Program-made: the position numbers and the translations under genes
Assembly (NCBI RefSeq): GCF_039621805.1
Contig: NZ_CP155074.1
Location: 496,001-560,000, forward strand
Length of the DNA: 64,000 nucleotides
Direction of reading: 5' to 3'
Origin: Paraburkholderia sp. PREW-6R
GTDB lineage: Bacteria; Pseudomonadota; Gammaproteobacteria; Burkholderiales; Burkholderiaceae
In this document: positions 52,581-61,272 of the stretch, one piece after another
Layout: each line of letters opens with the position of its first letter
Numbering within the stretch: position 1 is the first letter of the stretch
Notes under the pieces: generated by a model
What the model saw: the letters and a program-made list of their open reading frames with translations, nothing else
The model's database searches: none
Told to the model about the DNA's origin: nothing

Positions 52581-53432
52581 ATGTTCCCGATTCCAATCGA
52601 CAAGTGGAAACCGGCCACGCGCCGCGCCTACAAGCTGACGCTGCCGCTTGCCTTGCTGATCTGGCTTCTGCCGATGATCGCAGTGCTCGTGACCTCGGTT
52701 CGCTCGACCGAGGAGTTGAGCGAAGGCAATTATTGGGGCTGGCCGAAGCACTTCGCGATGTTCGACAACTACCGCGAAGCGCTGACGACTTCGCCCATGC
52801 TGCACTACTTCTGGAATAGCGTATTGATTACGGTGCCAGCGGTAGTCGGCTCTATTGCGTTAGCTTCAATGGCGGGATTTGCGCTCGCCATTTACCGGTT
52901 TCGCGGCAATTCAACGTTATTCGCGACGTTCGTAGCCGGCAATTTCGTTCCGGTACAGGTGCTGATGATTCCGGTGCGGGATCTGTCATTGCAACTCGGT
53001 CTGTTCAATACGGTGAGTGCACTGATTCTGTTTCACGTGTCGTTCCAGACGGGATTTTGCGCATTGTTCCTGCGCAACTTCATCAAGCAGTTGCCATTCG
53101 AACTGGTCGAGGCGGCGCGGATAGAAGGCGCGAACGAGTGGACTGTGTTCTTTCGAATCGTATTGCCTTTGATTCGCCCGGCACTTGCCGCGCTCGCCAT
53201 TCTGGTGTTCACGTTCGTGTGGAATGACTATTTCTGGGCGCTGTGTCTGACTCAGGGCGATGATGCCGCACCGATCACGGTCGGCGTCGCGGCATTGAAA
53301 GGGCAGTGGACGACCGCGTGGAATCTCGTCTCCGCCGGCTCCATTCTGGCTGCGTTGCCGTCGGTCGCCATGTTCTTTGCGATGCAGAAGCATTTCGTGG
53401 CCGGCTTGACGTTCGGGGCCACGAAAGGGTGA
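52581..53432 (+). CDS. Sugar ABC transporter permease, MalG/UgpE type
   Basis: 283-aa CUT1 permease with six helices. The EAA loop is FELVEAARIEGANEWTVFFRIVLPLIRPAL and the C-terminus ends in the MalG-like FVAGLTFGATKG. ATG at 52581 follows AAGGAGCTGCCC, 10 bases after the previous stop. Last gene of the operon; a GAAA-tetraloop terminator follows. Completes a full importer with the ATPase, binding protein and first permease. Confidence 0.92.
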   Translation: MFPIPIDKWKPATRRAYKLTLPLALLIWLLPMIAVLVTSVRSTEELSEGNYWGWPKHFAMFDNYREALTTSPMLHYFWNSVLITVPAVVGSIALASMAGFALAIYRFRGNSTLFATFVAGNFVPVQVLMIPVRDLSLQLGLFNTVSALILFHVSFQTGFCALFLRNFIKQLPFELVEAARIEGANEWTVFFRIVLPLIRPALAALAILVFTFVWNDYFWALCLTQGDDAAPITVGVAALKGQWTTAWNLVSAGSILAALPSVAMFFAMQKHFVAGLTFGATKG

Positions 53433-53484
53433 ATGATTGATGATCGAATGATCAAGGCGGCTCGATTGCGTGTAGAGAAGGTTT

Positions 53485-53508
53485 GCCCGCGAAAGCGGGC
53501 TTTTTTTT
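53485..53508 (+). terminator. Terminator of the galactoside ABC operon
   Basis: GCCCGC-GAAA-GCGGGC with T8: a 6-bp stem closed by a GNRA tetraloop, 52 bases after the last permease gene. Confidence 0.88.
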
Positions 53509-53519
53509 CGTGGTGTCGA

Positions 53520-54317
53520 TCAGTCTATGTTGAAGTGCACCCGGACGTCCTGATGACTTTCTATCGGCTTTCCGTCCTGAATCGCGGGAAAAAAACGCCA
53601 GTGGTGCAGCGCTTCGAGCAGAAGCTGGTTGAGTCGCGGATAAGAGGTCGGCGTGATCAGAGCGACGTCCACCGAGCCGTCCGTGTGAATGATGAAGCGG
53701 GCGGTGGCAGTGACTCGATACGCTGCTTCGCGCAAGTCGTCGGGTAAGGGCGGCAGCGGTTGCGCAATAACGCGCGCAGCTGAATCGCCCGCGGACACGG
53801 CCGCTGATTTTTCTTCGCGCTGTGACGCGTTATGTTGCGGCTCTCGGGGACTGGACATGCTATCCGGCTCTGTTGCTGCGGCCGGTTGCGGTTGTTGCGG
53901 TTGTTGCGCTTGTTGCGGCTGCGGCGATTGTGGCGATTGTGGTTGCCGCATTTGCGGTTGCGCTGCGGGCTGAGTTGGTACAAACGGTCGGCTTGTTCGA
54001 GGAGCGGCGGGTTGCGCGTGGCTTGCTGACTCGGTATGCATCTGCGGGGACTGCGAGATGGGACGCGCGTGGGCTTGCGGCTTTGCTTGAGTGGACGGCG
54101 GTGCCAACTGTCGAACCGTCGGCGCCGGCTGCGGCAGTTCGAGCACGCGCATTTCGAGCGGCATGTCGACCGGCGGCGTAGCCGCGTCCATTCGAACCCA
54201 CGGCCCGGCGGCCAGCAGGCAGGCCGTCAGAATCAGCACTGCGCCAGTTCCTGCGAGCGCGAGCCGCAGCTTTGACGAACGGTCCAGTACGGCGAAGAAA
54301 TTGCGCACACTACTCAC
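53520..54317 (-). CDS. tonB: TonB energy-transducing protein
   Basis: 265-aa inner-membrane anchored periplasm-spanning protein. One N-terminal helix (LRLALAGTGAVLILTACLLA) is followed by a long Pro/Gln/Ala-rich spacer (about 65-170, including repeated PQ and QQPQ runs) and a C-terminal TonB domain (about 185-265: AYRVTATARFIIHTDGSVDVALI, LNQLLLEALHHWRFFPA). GTG starts are possible at 54317 (overlapping exbD by 8 bases) or 54308. It transfers proton-motive energy from ExbBD to the cognate receptor encoded first in this operon. Confidence 0.88.
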   Translation of the reverse strand: MSSVRNFFAVLDRSSKLRLALAGTGAVLILTACLLAAGPWVRMDAATPPVDMPLEMRVLELPQPAPTVRQLAPPSTQAKPQAHARPISQSPQMHTESASHAQPAAPRTSRPFVPTQPAAQPQMRQPQSPQSPQPQQAQQPQQPQPAAATEPDSMSSPREPQHNASQREEKSAAVSAGDSAARVIAQPLPPLPDDLREAAYRVTATARFIIHTDGSVDVALITPTSYPRLNQLLLEALHHWRFFPAIQDGKPIESHQDVRVHFNID

Positions 54318-54708
54318 GGTGTACCGCGACAAGGAAACGTTGCGCGCCCGCCTTCCGCGCGGCAAGCATGGCCTGAACGACTACGCCGTGGGCGGCGGCC
54401 TCGTCGGCGGCAATGACGACATCCTTGCCGGTTTTCAGCTTGCCTCTTACCGCCGCCTCGACCTGGTCTGGCCGAACCGGCTGACGGTTCACGAACAGCT
54501 GATTGTGGCTGTCGACGGAAAGCGTCAGCGGCTCCGAGGCGGCCATGGGTTGCGCAGCGCCCGCAGGCAGATCGATCCTGACGGCGTCGAGTCGTTGCAT
54601 CGCGAGCGACGCCAGCATGAAGGTGGCGAGCAAAAAGAACATCACATCGATCATCGGAATGATTTCGACGCGGCCTCGCTTTGCCGCGCGTGACCGGCGC
54701 AACTTCAC
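54310..54708 (-). CDS. exbD: ExbD-family biopolymer transport protein
   Basis: 132-aa protein with one TM helix (IIPMIDVMFFLLATFMLASLA), in which Asp21 of PMIDV is the conserved proton-path residue, followed by a periplasmic domain (LTLSVDSHNQLFVNRQPV, DVVIAADEAAAHGVVVQAML). The ATG overlaps the exbB stop (ATGA) and the gene overlaps tonB by 8 bases, so the ExbB-ExbD-TonB motor is translationally coupled. Confidence 0.92.
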   Translation of the reverse strand: MKLRRSRAAKRGRVEIIPMIDVMFFLLATFMLASLAMQRLDAVRIDLPAGAAQPMAASEPLTLSVDSHNQLFVNRQPVRPDQVEAAVRGKLKTGKDVVIAADEAAAHGVVVQAMLAARKAGAQRFLVAVHRE

Positions 54709-55352
54709 GCGGGCTCTCCCATTTCGGCATTTGCCAGTCGCAGTTCGGCCTGTCTCGCGTTAGCGAACGATTCGAGTTCATCCATCAACCGCTCGAGCCT
54801 TCGCGAGAAGTAGTTGAATGCAAAGAGCGCGAAAAGCGCGACTAGAAGGCCGATAGCGGTCGCCACCAGCGATTGTGCGACGCCACCTGTCACGCCCGCT
54901 GGATCGACGAGTCCCGAACCGCCGAATAACTGGAACGAGTGCATCATGCCGACGATCGTCCCCAGCAGTCCCAACAATGGCGCGGCTGTGACGATTGTTT
55001 CGAGAAGCCAGAATCCCTTGCTCATATCCCGTTCGATCTGCGATGCGATTGCCTGCGCGTCGGCCTCGCGCAACCACAGTGGCGCGCTCGAATCAGCCGA
55101 CCAGGGCGCGGTCATACGGACAAACGCGTTCTGCGGCGCAGCCTGCTCCGGCGGCCTGACTGGACCACTTGCCGGTACCGCTCTGGCAGGTGCGCTGGCT
55201 GGGCGCATTGCCGCCGGCATGTGCGCGAGGCGAATGAACACATAGGCTCGATCGACTGCGATCGTGATGGAAAGCACGGCCAGAAACGCGAGCGGATAGA
55301 CGACCCAGCCTCCTGCGCGCACCACCGTCATCATGTTGTTCCAGTCCTGCAT
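54705..55352 (-). CDS. exbB: ExbB/TolQ-family proton channel protein
   Basis: 215-aa three-helix membrane protein: TM1 VVYPLAFLAVLSITIAVDRAYVFI, TM2 TIVTAAPLLGLLGTIVGMMHSF, TM3 GGVAQSLVATAIGLLVALFALFAF. Family sequence PLLGLLGTIVGM is clear. A Pro/Ala-rich insert lies between TM1 and TM2 (about 45-85). It starts 25 bases after the receptor gene stop, in the same operon. Confidence 0.92.
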   Translation of the reverse strand: MQDWNNMMTVVRAGGWVVYPLAFLAVLSITIAVDRAYVFIRLAHMPAAMRPASAPARAVPASGPVRPPEQAAPQNAFVRMTAPWSADSSAPLWLREADAQAIASQIERDMSKGFWLLETIVTAAPLLGLLGTIVGMMHSFQLFGGSGLVDPAGVTGGVAQSLVATAIGLLVALFALFAFNYFSRRLERLMDELESFANARQAELRLANAEMGEPA

Positions 55353-55377
55353 GGTTGACCTCCATCAGGCGTCGAAA

Positions 55378-57723
55378 TCAGAAATGTTTGGTCAGGCCGG
55401 CATAAATCGCGAAATGCGGACCATACTGCGGCGCGCCGACGCCGATACCGGAGCCATCGCGCAGTTCGTAGACGCGGTTGAGCGCATTGATCACGAGCAG
55501 GCGCGCGTCGAATTTGCCAATGAGCGGCTGATTGAAATGCTGGATGACGCCGAGATTGATCTGCGCATAGACCGGCAGCCGGTCGGTGTTCGCAAAGCCG
55601 CTGCGCAGACCGGTGCCGACGAGACCATCGAACGTGAAGGTAGTCTTGCCCAGGTCATAGGTTCCGCCAAATGACGCGGTAATGCGCTGGTCATGGTCGA
55701 GATAGACCCAGTGGTCGCTAATGTAGGCGAGTTCCTGCGGGTCGAAATTGAATTGCGCGGAATCGATCTGCTTGCCCTGGGCGCGGCTATATGCGAGGTT
55801 CAGATAGGCGGACACGTTGTTCTGTCTGTAGTTCGCGCTGAACTCCAGTCCGTACACGCGGCCATATGCATAGTTGAACGGCGTGAAGATCAGTGCGGAG
55901 CCGAACTGGCCTTCATCCAGCAGATTGGTGGCTTTCTTGTAGTACGCGTCGAGTCCGAGCGTGACGCTCGACCCAAGACGCTGCGTCACGCCGAGGTCGA
56001 AATAATGACTGCGCTCCGGCTGAACCGGGTCGTTCTGGCTGGAAGGGCTCTGATTGGTCGTGCCGTTAAAGCGGCTGATGGTCGAGCCCGACAGCAACTC
56101 GAATGCGGGCGGCGTGAAATAGCGTGCGTATCCTGCATGAAACGTGGTGGCAGGTGTGAGGGCATACACAAGCCCGATGCGCGGGCTCAGCTGGCTCGCG
56201 CTCACGTATTCGTCCATTCTGTCGTAGCGCAGGCCGTAATTGAGTGTGAGTTTATTGGTGAGTTTCCACTCGTCCTGAACATAAGCGCTATACAGATAGC
56301 CGGTTTTGCTGCTCGAGTCGTGGATGTTGAAAGGTTGATCGGAAAGTGGGTTACGGGCGTCGTCAGTCGCGAATACATTCACGCTGTCGTCGAATACCGC
56401 GTGTTCCTGCTGGAAAAACAGCCCTGCGCGAACCGTGTGTTTGTCATTCAGACGCCAGGTCGTATCCGCCTGCACACCATTCGCCGAGTTGCTGTGGAAG
56501 TCCTGCGACGCAACACCATTGAAAAGCAGATCGCCGACCGGGTCCGGGTTGAATTGGGTTCGCGTGTAGCGCGTGAAGAGTGCGACCTGATAATCCAGCG
56601 CGCCTCCGTTAGTGCCCTGCAGCGCGACCGCCGCGAAGTTGTTCAACTCTGATTGCGTTTCGTTCAACTGGCTCGAATCGAACGTCGTGTTGCCATTGAG
56701 CGTGAAACTGGTCGGCAGACCGGGCGTGTTGGGGATTTCAAACTGGTTGCTCGTCGTGCCGAACATCAGACTCACGCGTGTGAGCGGATTGATGATGTAC
56801 GACATGTAGCCGAAAGCGTCACCCTGGCGTGTGTGATCGTGAATGGCGCTTGCACCCGAGGTCGGATTCTCGATGCCGAGATTATCGACGCCCAGGGAGC
56901 CGCTGAAGTAATAGCTGAACGGCCCCTGACTGCCGAATACGTCGGCACTGGTCTTCAAGGTCTGGTGGCTGCCGCCAAATACGTCGACGGTGCCCCCGTT
57001 GCCCGTGTCGCCCGTTCTGGTGCGAATGTCCACGATACCCGCTGTGCGGTAGCCATACTGCGCGGGCAGCGCACCGGTGAGAAGATTGACCTGATCGATG
57101 ATACGCGTGTCCAGTGTCTGCCCGAATCCACTGATCGGCTCAGGAATGATGATTCCATTGATACGGTATTGCAGATCCGCATGATCGCCGCGTACGTGCA
57201 ACTGGCCATAAGAGTCGCTTGCCACGCCGGGCGCCTGCAGCAGCACCTGATTCAGCGGCGTGTCGGCGCCCGCAGGCAACGCATCGATGTCGGCCTGACT
57301 GAAGCGGTAGACGCTGCTGCCGGTTTCGGGCGAGAGGCCGTTTCGCGCTTGGTCGAGTCGTTTCGCATTCACCTGAACGTCGAGCACATCGCTTCGAGCA
57401 AGCTGGACGTTGACCGCGCCTGTAGCATCCGGGCCAGTGGTGGCGATGCTGTTTGCGCTTGCGAATCCCGGCGCTGACACGACCACGGCGTATGTACCCG
57501 GCGCGATGTGGCCGATCGTAAAGCGACCTGCGGCGTCGGTCTTCTGTTCGCTAACGGAGGTGCCGCTGGCGTTCTGGATGCTGACGTTGGCGTTGCGGAC
57601 CGGCGTGCCGGAGACATCCGTGACGACACCGGCGACCGAAGCGTCGTCCAGCGCGGCCTGGGCATGGGCGGCGATTGCGAACAGCAGAAAGGCGGCGCGG
57701 GAGACGCGTGTGTGGTTTTTCAT
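55378..57723 (-). CDS. TonB-dependent outer-membrane receptor with N-terminal carboxypeptidase-regulatory-like domain
   Basis: 781-aa receptor. Signal peptide MKNHTRVSRAAFLLFAIAAH ends at AQA; residues about 25-110 form a CarboxypepD_reg-like beta-sandwich (GVVTDVSGTPVRNANVSIQN, GRFTIGHIAPGTYAVVV); the plug (about 140-260) includes TPLNQVLLQAPGVASDSYGQ and RGDHADLQYRINGIIIPE; a 22-strand barrel follows, ending in Phe (LTKHF). The operon contains its own ExbB, ExbD and TonB. A near-consensus Zur box overlaps the promoter, so zinc or a zinc chelate is the leading ligand; siderophore or other ligands remain possible. ATG at 57723. Confidence 0.9.
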   Translation of the reverse strand: MKNHTRVSRAAFLLFAIAAHAQAALDDASVAGVVTDVSGTPVRNANVSIQNASGTSVSEQKTDAAGRFTIGHIAPGTYAVVVSAPGFASANSIATTGPDATGAVNVQLARSDVLDVQVNAKRLDQARNGLSPETGSSVYRFSQADIDALPAGADTPLNQVLLQAPGVASDSYGQLHVRGDHADLQYRINGIIIPEPISGFGQTLDTRIIDQVNLLTGALPAQYGYRTAGIVDIRTRTGDTGNGGTVDVFGGSHQTLKTSADVFGSQGPFSYYFSGSLGVDNLGIENPTSGASAIHDHTRQGDAFGYMSYIINPLTRVSLMFGTTSNQFEIPNTPGLPTSFTLNGNTTFDSSQLNETQSELNNFAAVALQGTNGGALDYQVALFTRYTRTQFNPDPVGDLLFNGVASQDFHSNSANGVQADTTWRLNDKHTVRAGLFFQQEHAVFDDSVNVFATDDARNPLSDQPFNIHDSSSKTGYLYSAYVQDEWKLTNKLTLNYGLRYDRMDEYVSASQLSPRIGLVYALTPATTFHAGYARYFTPPAFELLSGSTISRFNGTTNQSPSSQNDPVQPERSHYFDLGVTQRLGSSVTLGLDAYYKKATNLLDEGQFGSALIFTPFNYAYGRVYGLEFSANYRQNNVSAYLNLAYSRAQGKQIDSAQFNFDPQELAYISDHWVYLDHDQRITASFGGTYDLGKTTFTFDGLVGTGLRSGFANTDRLPVYAQINLGVIQHFNQPLIGKFDARLLVINALNRVYELRDGSGIGVGAPQYGPHFAIYAGLTKHF

Positions 57724-57820
57724 CGTTATTGGTGCGGCTGCTAGCAAAGAGGTGGTGATCCAGCGCGATCGGACTCGGGTGGTCAATCAGGCGATCCATC
57801 GCACTTGTCCTACGCATAAT

Positions 57821-57833
57821 GTTATAACATAAC
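57821..57833 (-). promoter_or_regulatory. Candidate Zur box of the TonB-receptor operon
   Basis: GTTATA-A-CATAAC on the plus strand differs by one base from the proteobacterial Zur core GTTATA-N-TATAAC, and the 12-bp palindrome ATGTTATAACAT (57819-57830) overlaps it. It lies about 100 bases upstream of the receptor start. Confidence 0.6.
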
Positions 57834-58044
57834 GTGTGCATTTAGGAAGAGCGCGTTTTGCAATGTGGATGTAAGGCGGGCTAGCGACGAAGAGGTGGCA
57901 CAGGGAGGGACGCTGACGCTTCCGATGAAGCAAATGGGTGTCAGCGCCTTAGTAGATATGTGCTCAGTCAGCCTGTCGGCCAAATGGCACGCCGGATAGC
58001 GGTTGCCGTGTTGAAACGATGTAAAAGGACGATAAACTAAAGAT

Positions 58045-58083
58045 AGGAATCCTGTGCATATCGGATGCGTGCACAGGATTCCT
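58045..58083 (-). terminator. Strong hairpin terminator downstream of the DUF4148 gene
   Basis: AGGAATCCTGTGCA (58045-58058) and TGCACAGGATTCCT (58070-58083) form a perfect 14-bp stem with an 11-base loop. On the minus strand it is followed by ATCTTTAGTTT and begins 12 bases after the DUF4148 stop. Confidence 0.82.
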
Positions 58084-58094
58084 CGGTCTGATGT

Positions 58095-58433
58095 TCAGCT
58101 CCCGAAGAAGATATCGCAGTAACTGTTAGGCCCAACGCAGTTCGTGTTCCGCGACATGCGGGTAGCACTGCCGGCCGACGATGTCCCGTTCTGCGGCATG
58201 CCGCCGTACGCCTGCGTCGTGTTCTGAGTGGCAACCTTGGCCTCGGCCGCCTGGATGTCGGCCGGGTAATTTGCGTCGTCGCCGACCGAGGGGCTGTAGC
58301 CAGCCTGCTCGACTCGAATCAGGTCAGCGCGCACTTCAGCGCGTGTCAACGGCGCATTGGATTGAGCGAAGCTCAGCGCGGGGGCGGCGAAAGCGCCTGC
58401 AGCGAGAACAAAACAAACGAGAGCGTTTTTCAT
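58095..58433 (-). CDS. DUF4148 secreted protein with C-terminal CVGPxxxC motif
   Basis: 112-aa exported protein. Signal peptide MKNALVCFVLAAGAFAAPAL ends at SFAQS; the DUF4148 core reads PLTRAEVRADLIRVEQAGYS, PSVGDDANYPADIQAAEAKV and contains the diagnostic DANYPADIQAAE. Unlike most DUF4148 proteins it ends with NTNCVGPNSYCDIFFGS, a Cys-pair tail shared with the small protein encoded just upstream. ATG at 58433; the gene ends in a strong hairpin. Function of DUF4148 proteins is not established; they are abundant in Burkholderiaceae periplasm. Confidence 0.9.
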   Translation of the reverse strand: MKNALVCFVLAAGAFAAPALSFAQSNAPLTRAEVRADLIRVEQAGYSPSVGDDANYPADIQAAEAKVATQNTTQAYGGMPQNGTSSAGSATRMSRNTNCVGPNSYCDIFFGS

Positions 58434-58494
58434 GATGAGATCCTTGGTTGAACGTGAGTGGGTGACGGCAGTTGCCTGACAGAACAGCGCTGGC

Positions 58495-58656
58495 TCAACT
58501 GCCGAAGTACGGCGTGCAGAAACCAGCGGGCCCGACGCATTGCTGCGTGTGTTTTTGCGTCTGCACGTGGGTCTTCTCATGTGCCGACGCCTGCGTGACC
58601 ATTCCGACGGAAGCAAGAAAGAGCGTTGAAAGTGCGATGGATAAGATGCGTTTCAT
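58495..58656 (-). CDS. Small secreted protein with CVGPxxxC tail (53 aa)
   Basis: Short gene. The 53-residue product has a signal peptide (MKRILSIALSTLFLASVGMV, cleavage after ASA near residue 25) and a short mature peptide HEKTHVQTQKHTQQ-CVGPAGFCTPYFGS. The tail aligns with NCVGPNSYCDIFFGS of the DUF4148 protein encoded 61 bases downstream: CVGP, three variable residues, Cys, three residues, FGS. Two cysteines could form a disulfide loop. The mature peptide is only about 28 residues, His/Lys/Gln-rich. Probably cotranscribed with the DUF4148 gene. I do not recognise it. Confidence 0.65.
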   Translation of the reverse strand: MKRILSIALSTLFLASVGMVTQASAHEKTHVQTQKHTQQCVGPAGFCTPYFGS

Positions 58657-59069
58657 TTTGGATACCTGATTAATGAGTTGTTTAACGTGCCAGGGTTGAC
58701 GATCGGGTTGCGAACAAGTGCCGGCTCAAAGCGTGACCTTATGCACGAAGTGCAACCGGCCATGAACTGTGCTGCTGCGTGAAGCGCGTTGTCTAGTTTG
58801 CGTTCATGTAGGGATAAACACGACGTCGCGTCGACTTATTCCCGCTTTTTGCGCGCGCGGTGAATTTTTTGTTGGATCTGGCAGATGGATGAACGCGAGT
58901 GGTTGTTCACGCGCTCGTCAGAGCATGCGAGCAAGGGGCGCGACCCTGCGTGATTGGAGTCGGTGACGACGCGGCGGTTCGCGTCGCGCATTGGCCGCGT
59001 CACCGTGCCTGGGCGGCGAGGGCAGCGCCGCGTGTCGAGCCGGGCGCTTACCCTGGTGAGGAGACGAAT
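58657..59069. other. Intergenic region between the small secreted genes and the porin
   Basis: 413 bases. Promoter of the leftward small-gene pair should lie near 58660-58760. Short frames on both strands look random (Arg-rich), and no porin terminator with a T tract is visible. Confidence 0.4.
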
Positions 59070-60230
59070 CTAGAACGCGTGCCGCAAGCCGACCGTGACG
59101 GCGACCTGCGCGTTCGTTGACGACGGCGAGAGCGTGTTGATCATTGCGTGGGACAGAACAGAGTCCGCAGGCGCGCCGTGTACGTTCTGATAGACGCCTT
59201 CCAGATAGAAGTCGGTGCGCTTGCTCAGTGAATAATCCGCCTGCAGCATCCCCGTATTCCATCCTGGAGACGAGCCGTTATACGCACCGTGGGTGTACGT
59301 GTAAGCGCCCGAGAGTGTGACGGCCGGTGTCAGCGCGTATTTGGCATTGACTTCATAGTTGTCCAGGCGCAGCGACCCTGCGAGCGTCCCGGCGGATGGA
59401 TCGGTTGCACCGAGATAGGTGCCCGTTCCGAACGAGAAGACGCCGGCCGCATTGTCGATCTGCGAGTGACTCCAGACGAGGCCGACCGTGGCGGGCCCGA
59501 ACGTATAGTTGCCGCCGACCGACCAGATACGCTGACGTTGCGCGATGAAGTCCGCACTGGTATCACCTGAAGTAACCGCACCTGAACCATTGCCCGCGTT
59601 GCTCAACTGCAAATAGCCCGCTGCAAGATTGATGGGCCCCTGTGCATAGGAAATGCCGAACCCGTACGAGCGGTTATTGGCGAAGTCGCCGGCCTTGTTG
59701 CTGAACGAGTACATGGTCTCAGCCGTGATGCCGTACAGCGTAGGGCTCGTGTACTTGACCGAGTTGTTGATGACGACCGAATCCGCCGCCAGGTTGTCGT
59801 TTTCGAAAGGGTGCGCGGCCATGCTGCCGCCCCACGTGTTGAATTCCGCAGTGAGCGGACCAACCAGGTCATTCATCACATCGAACTGGCGTCCGAAGGT
59901 CAGCGTGCCGTACGCATCGCTTTGCAGGCCGACCCATGCCTGCGAGCCGAAGCCGTCACCGGAGAAGGCCTGAGCGCCGTTATTGAGCAGGAAACCCTGT
60001 TCCAGTTTGAAGACAGCGTGCAGGCCGCCACCCAGGTCCTCCGAGCCTTTCAGGCCAAAGACCGTGTTCTGTGTTTCACTGCTCAACAACTGGAAGTTGC
60101 TGTGGCCCAGCTGGCTGTTCGTATAGACCAGACCGGTATCGATAAGACCGTAAAGCGTCACGCTGCTTTGCGCGTGTGCTGAAACCGCGAAGGTTCCAAA
60201 GAGCGCGACCGCGAATATTGACCGTTTCAT
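59070..60230 (-). CDS. Gram-negative general porin (Burkholderia OmpC/Omp38-like)
   Basis: 386-aa outer-membrane 16-strand porin, expected to trimerise. Signal peptide MKRSIFAVALFGTFAVSAHA is followed by QSSVTLYGLIDTGLVYTNSQ, the standard start of betaproteobacterial porins; LKGSEDLGGGLHAVFKLEQGF and the constriction-loop region GRQFDVMNDLVGPL follow; it ends VTVGLRHAF with C-terminal Phe. The ATG at 60230 has GGAG about 9 bases upstream. Many paralogues exist in such genomes; specificity cannot be read. Confidence 0.95.
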   Translation of the reverse strand: MKRSIFAVALFGTFAVSAHAQSSVTLYGLIDTGLVYTNSQLGHSNFQLLSSETQNTVFGLKGSEDLGGGLHAVFKLEQGFLLNNGAQAFSGDGFGSQAWVGLQSDAYGTLTFGRQFDVMNDLVGPLTAEFNTWGGSMAAHPFENDNLAADSVVINNSVKYTSPTLYGITAETMYSFSNKAGDFANNRSYGFGISYAQGPINLAAGYLQLSNAGNGSGAVTSGDTSADFIAQRQRIWSVGGNYTFGPATVGLVWSHSQIDNAAGVFSFGTGTYLGATDPSAGTLAGSLRLDNYEVNAKYALTPAVTLSGAYTYTHGAYNGSSPGWNTGMLQADYSLSKRTDFYLEGVYQNVHGAPADSVLSHAMINTLSPSSTNAQVAVTVGLRHAF

Positions 60231-60585
60231 ACCTGTTAGCTCCGTGTTAAACGATGAATCAGGCGCTGCATGCCCAGTTGCAAGCGCCATCGGTCGGCCT
60301 GCAAGCGTGTTGCAAGCCTTTGCTGCGAGAACGTGAAAGCTTCCATTGCATTGCACACGGTTGCTACGGTGCGATGCGCAGCAACGCGTGCGGGCGGCGC
60401 ACATAGGCCGTCCGATTCAGTCGGGTAGAAAAGTAAATAGCACGTCAAAAAAGAATAGGTATGACGTGAGGGCAGACCGAAAGACGCGGGAATTTATCAC
60501 GTCGCCGGTCTGCAAGGGATGGGAAAGCAAAGAAAAGCGCGATCGACGCGGCGTGCGGTGCCGCGCCGTTAGACGAAACAGGCAC
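60231..60585. other. Porin upstream region
   Basis: 355 bases between the porin start and the repeat-protein gene end. Contains an 8-bp inverted repeat GCAGACCG/CGGTCTGC (60472-60513) with an inner GACG/CGTC pair; it could terminate or stabilise the upstream leftward gene's mRNA. TTGACG on the minus strand near 60447-60442 is a possible -35 for the porin, but no matching -10 is clear. Confidence 0.4.
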
Positions 60586-61272
60586 TCAATGGGCGCCTGA
60601 CGGGTTCGGCGGCGGCAGAGCGGGGTCCAGCCTCGACGATTGCCTGACCAGTTGGTCGGTCATGGCGTCCGCGACTGGATTGGAACTACGCCGCGTTGGG
60701 ACGACGCGCAGCGACGGGTCCGGCGGCGGCAGGTTCGGGTCGAGTTGCGCGGATTCCTTCACGAGCTGGTCGGTCATGGCGGCGGCGACAGGATTCACCG
60801 AATGACGGTGCAAGCTGTCGCGCGTGGTCGGCACCCGCGGCGCCGGGGCGGCTTTGGGGTCGGCCGCCGTGATATTGGACCCGTAAGCGGCAACGTTCGG
60901 ATCGACCTCTACGGCAGTTCTGCGCGGCTCCGTTGCCATGGCGGCCTGCGGAGCCGGTGCAGTTTGTTGCGACTGCGGCGCAATGTGCTGATACAGCGAC
61001 TCTCCGTTCACGGCGACGCTTGGAGCGGTTTGCAGCGGCGCCGGAAGCGCGCCATTTTCGGAAGCGCGCGAGGGCGTTGCGCGCACGATGTTGCCCGCAA
61101 TGACGTGCGAGTCGGTCGAGTCAATATCGTCCGTGTCTGTGCCGGACGCACGGCTCATCGTACCGTCCGGCGTATCGGTGGCTGGGTCGCTTTTCGGGGA
61201 CAGAAAATATGCGCCTAACGCTACCTCGGCCAGCACTACGCCCACAATCAAGGTTTTTACACTATTCCTCAT
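60586..61272 (-). CDS. Membrane-anchored protein with duplicated C-terminal repeat, unknown
   Basis: 228 aa from the ATG at 61272 (TTG at 61302 or GTG at 61293 would add 10 or 7 residues). One N-terminal helix (VKTLIVGVVLAEVALGAYFL) anchors a disordered Pro/Ala/Ser/Thr-rich periplasmic part. Two copies of a 28-residue unit occur at about 160-187 and 198-225: NPVAAAMTDQLVKESAQLDP then LPPPDPS, and NPVADAMTDQLVRQSSRLDP then LPPPNPS, 38 residues apart. The conserved AMTDQLV core looks helical. I do not recognise a family. Confidence 0.7.
   Translation of the reverse strand: MRNSVKTLIVGVVLAEVALGAYFLSPKSDPATDTPDGTMSRASGTDTDDIDSTDSHVIAGNIVRATPSRASENGALPAPLQTAPSVAVNGESLYQHIAPQSQQTAPAPQAAMATEPRRTAVEVDPNVAAYGSNITAADPKAAPAPRVPTTRDSLHRHSVNPVAAAMTDQLVKESAQLDPNLPPPDPSLRVVPTRRSSNPVADAMTDQLVRQSSRLDPALPPPNPSGAH

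Noticed and set aside
53870-53960. Low-complexity GTTGCGG-type repeats resembling a CRISPR or satellite
   Set aside because: They encode the Pro/Gln-rich spacer of TonB; there are no regularly spaced unique spacers.
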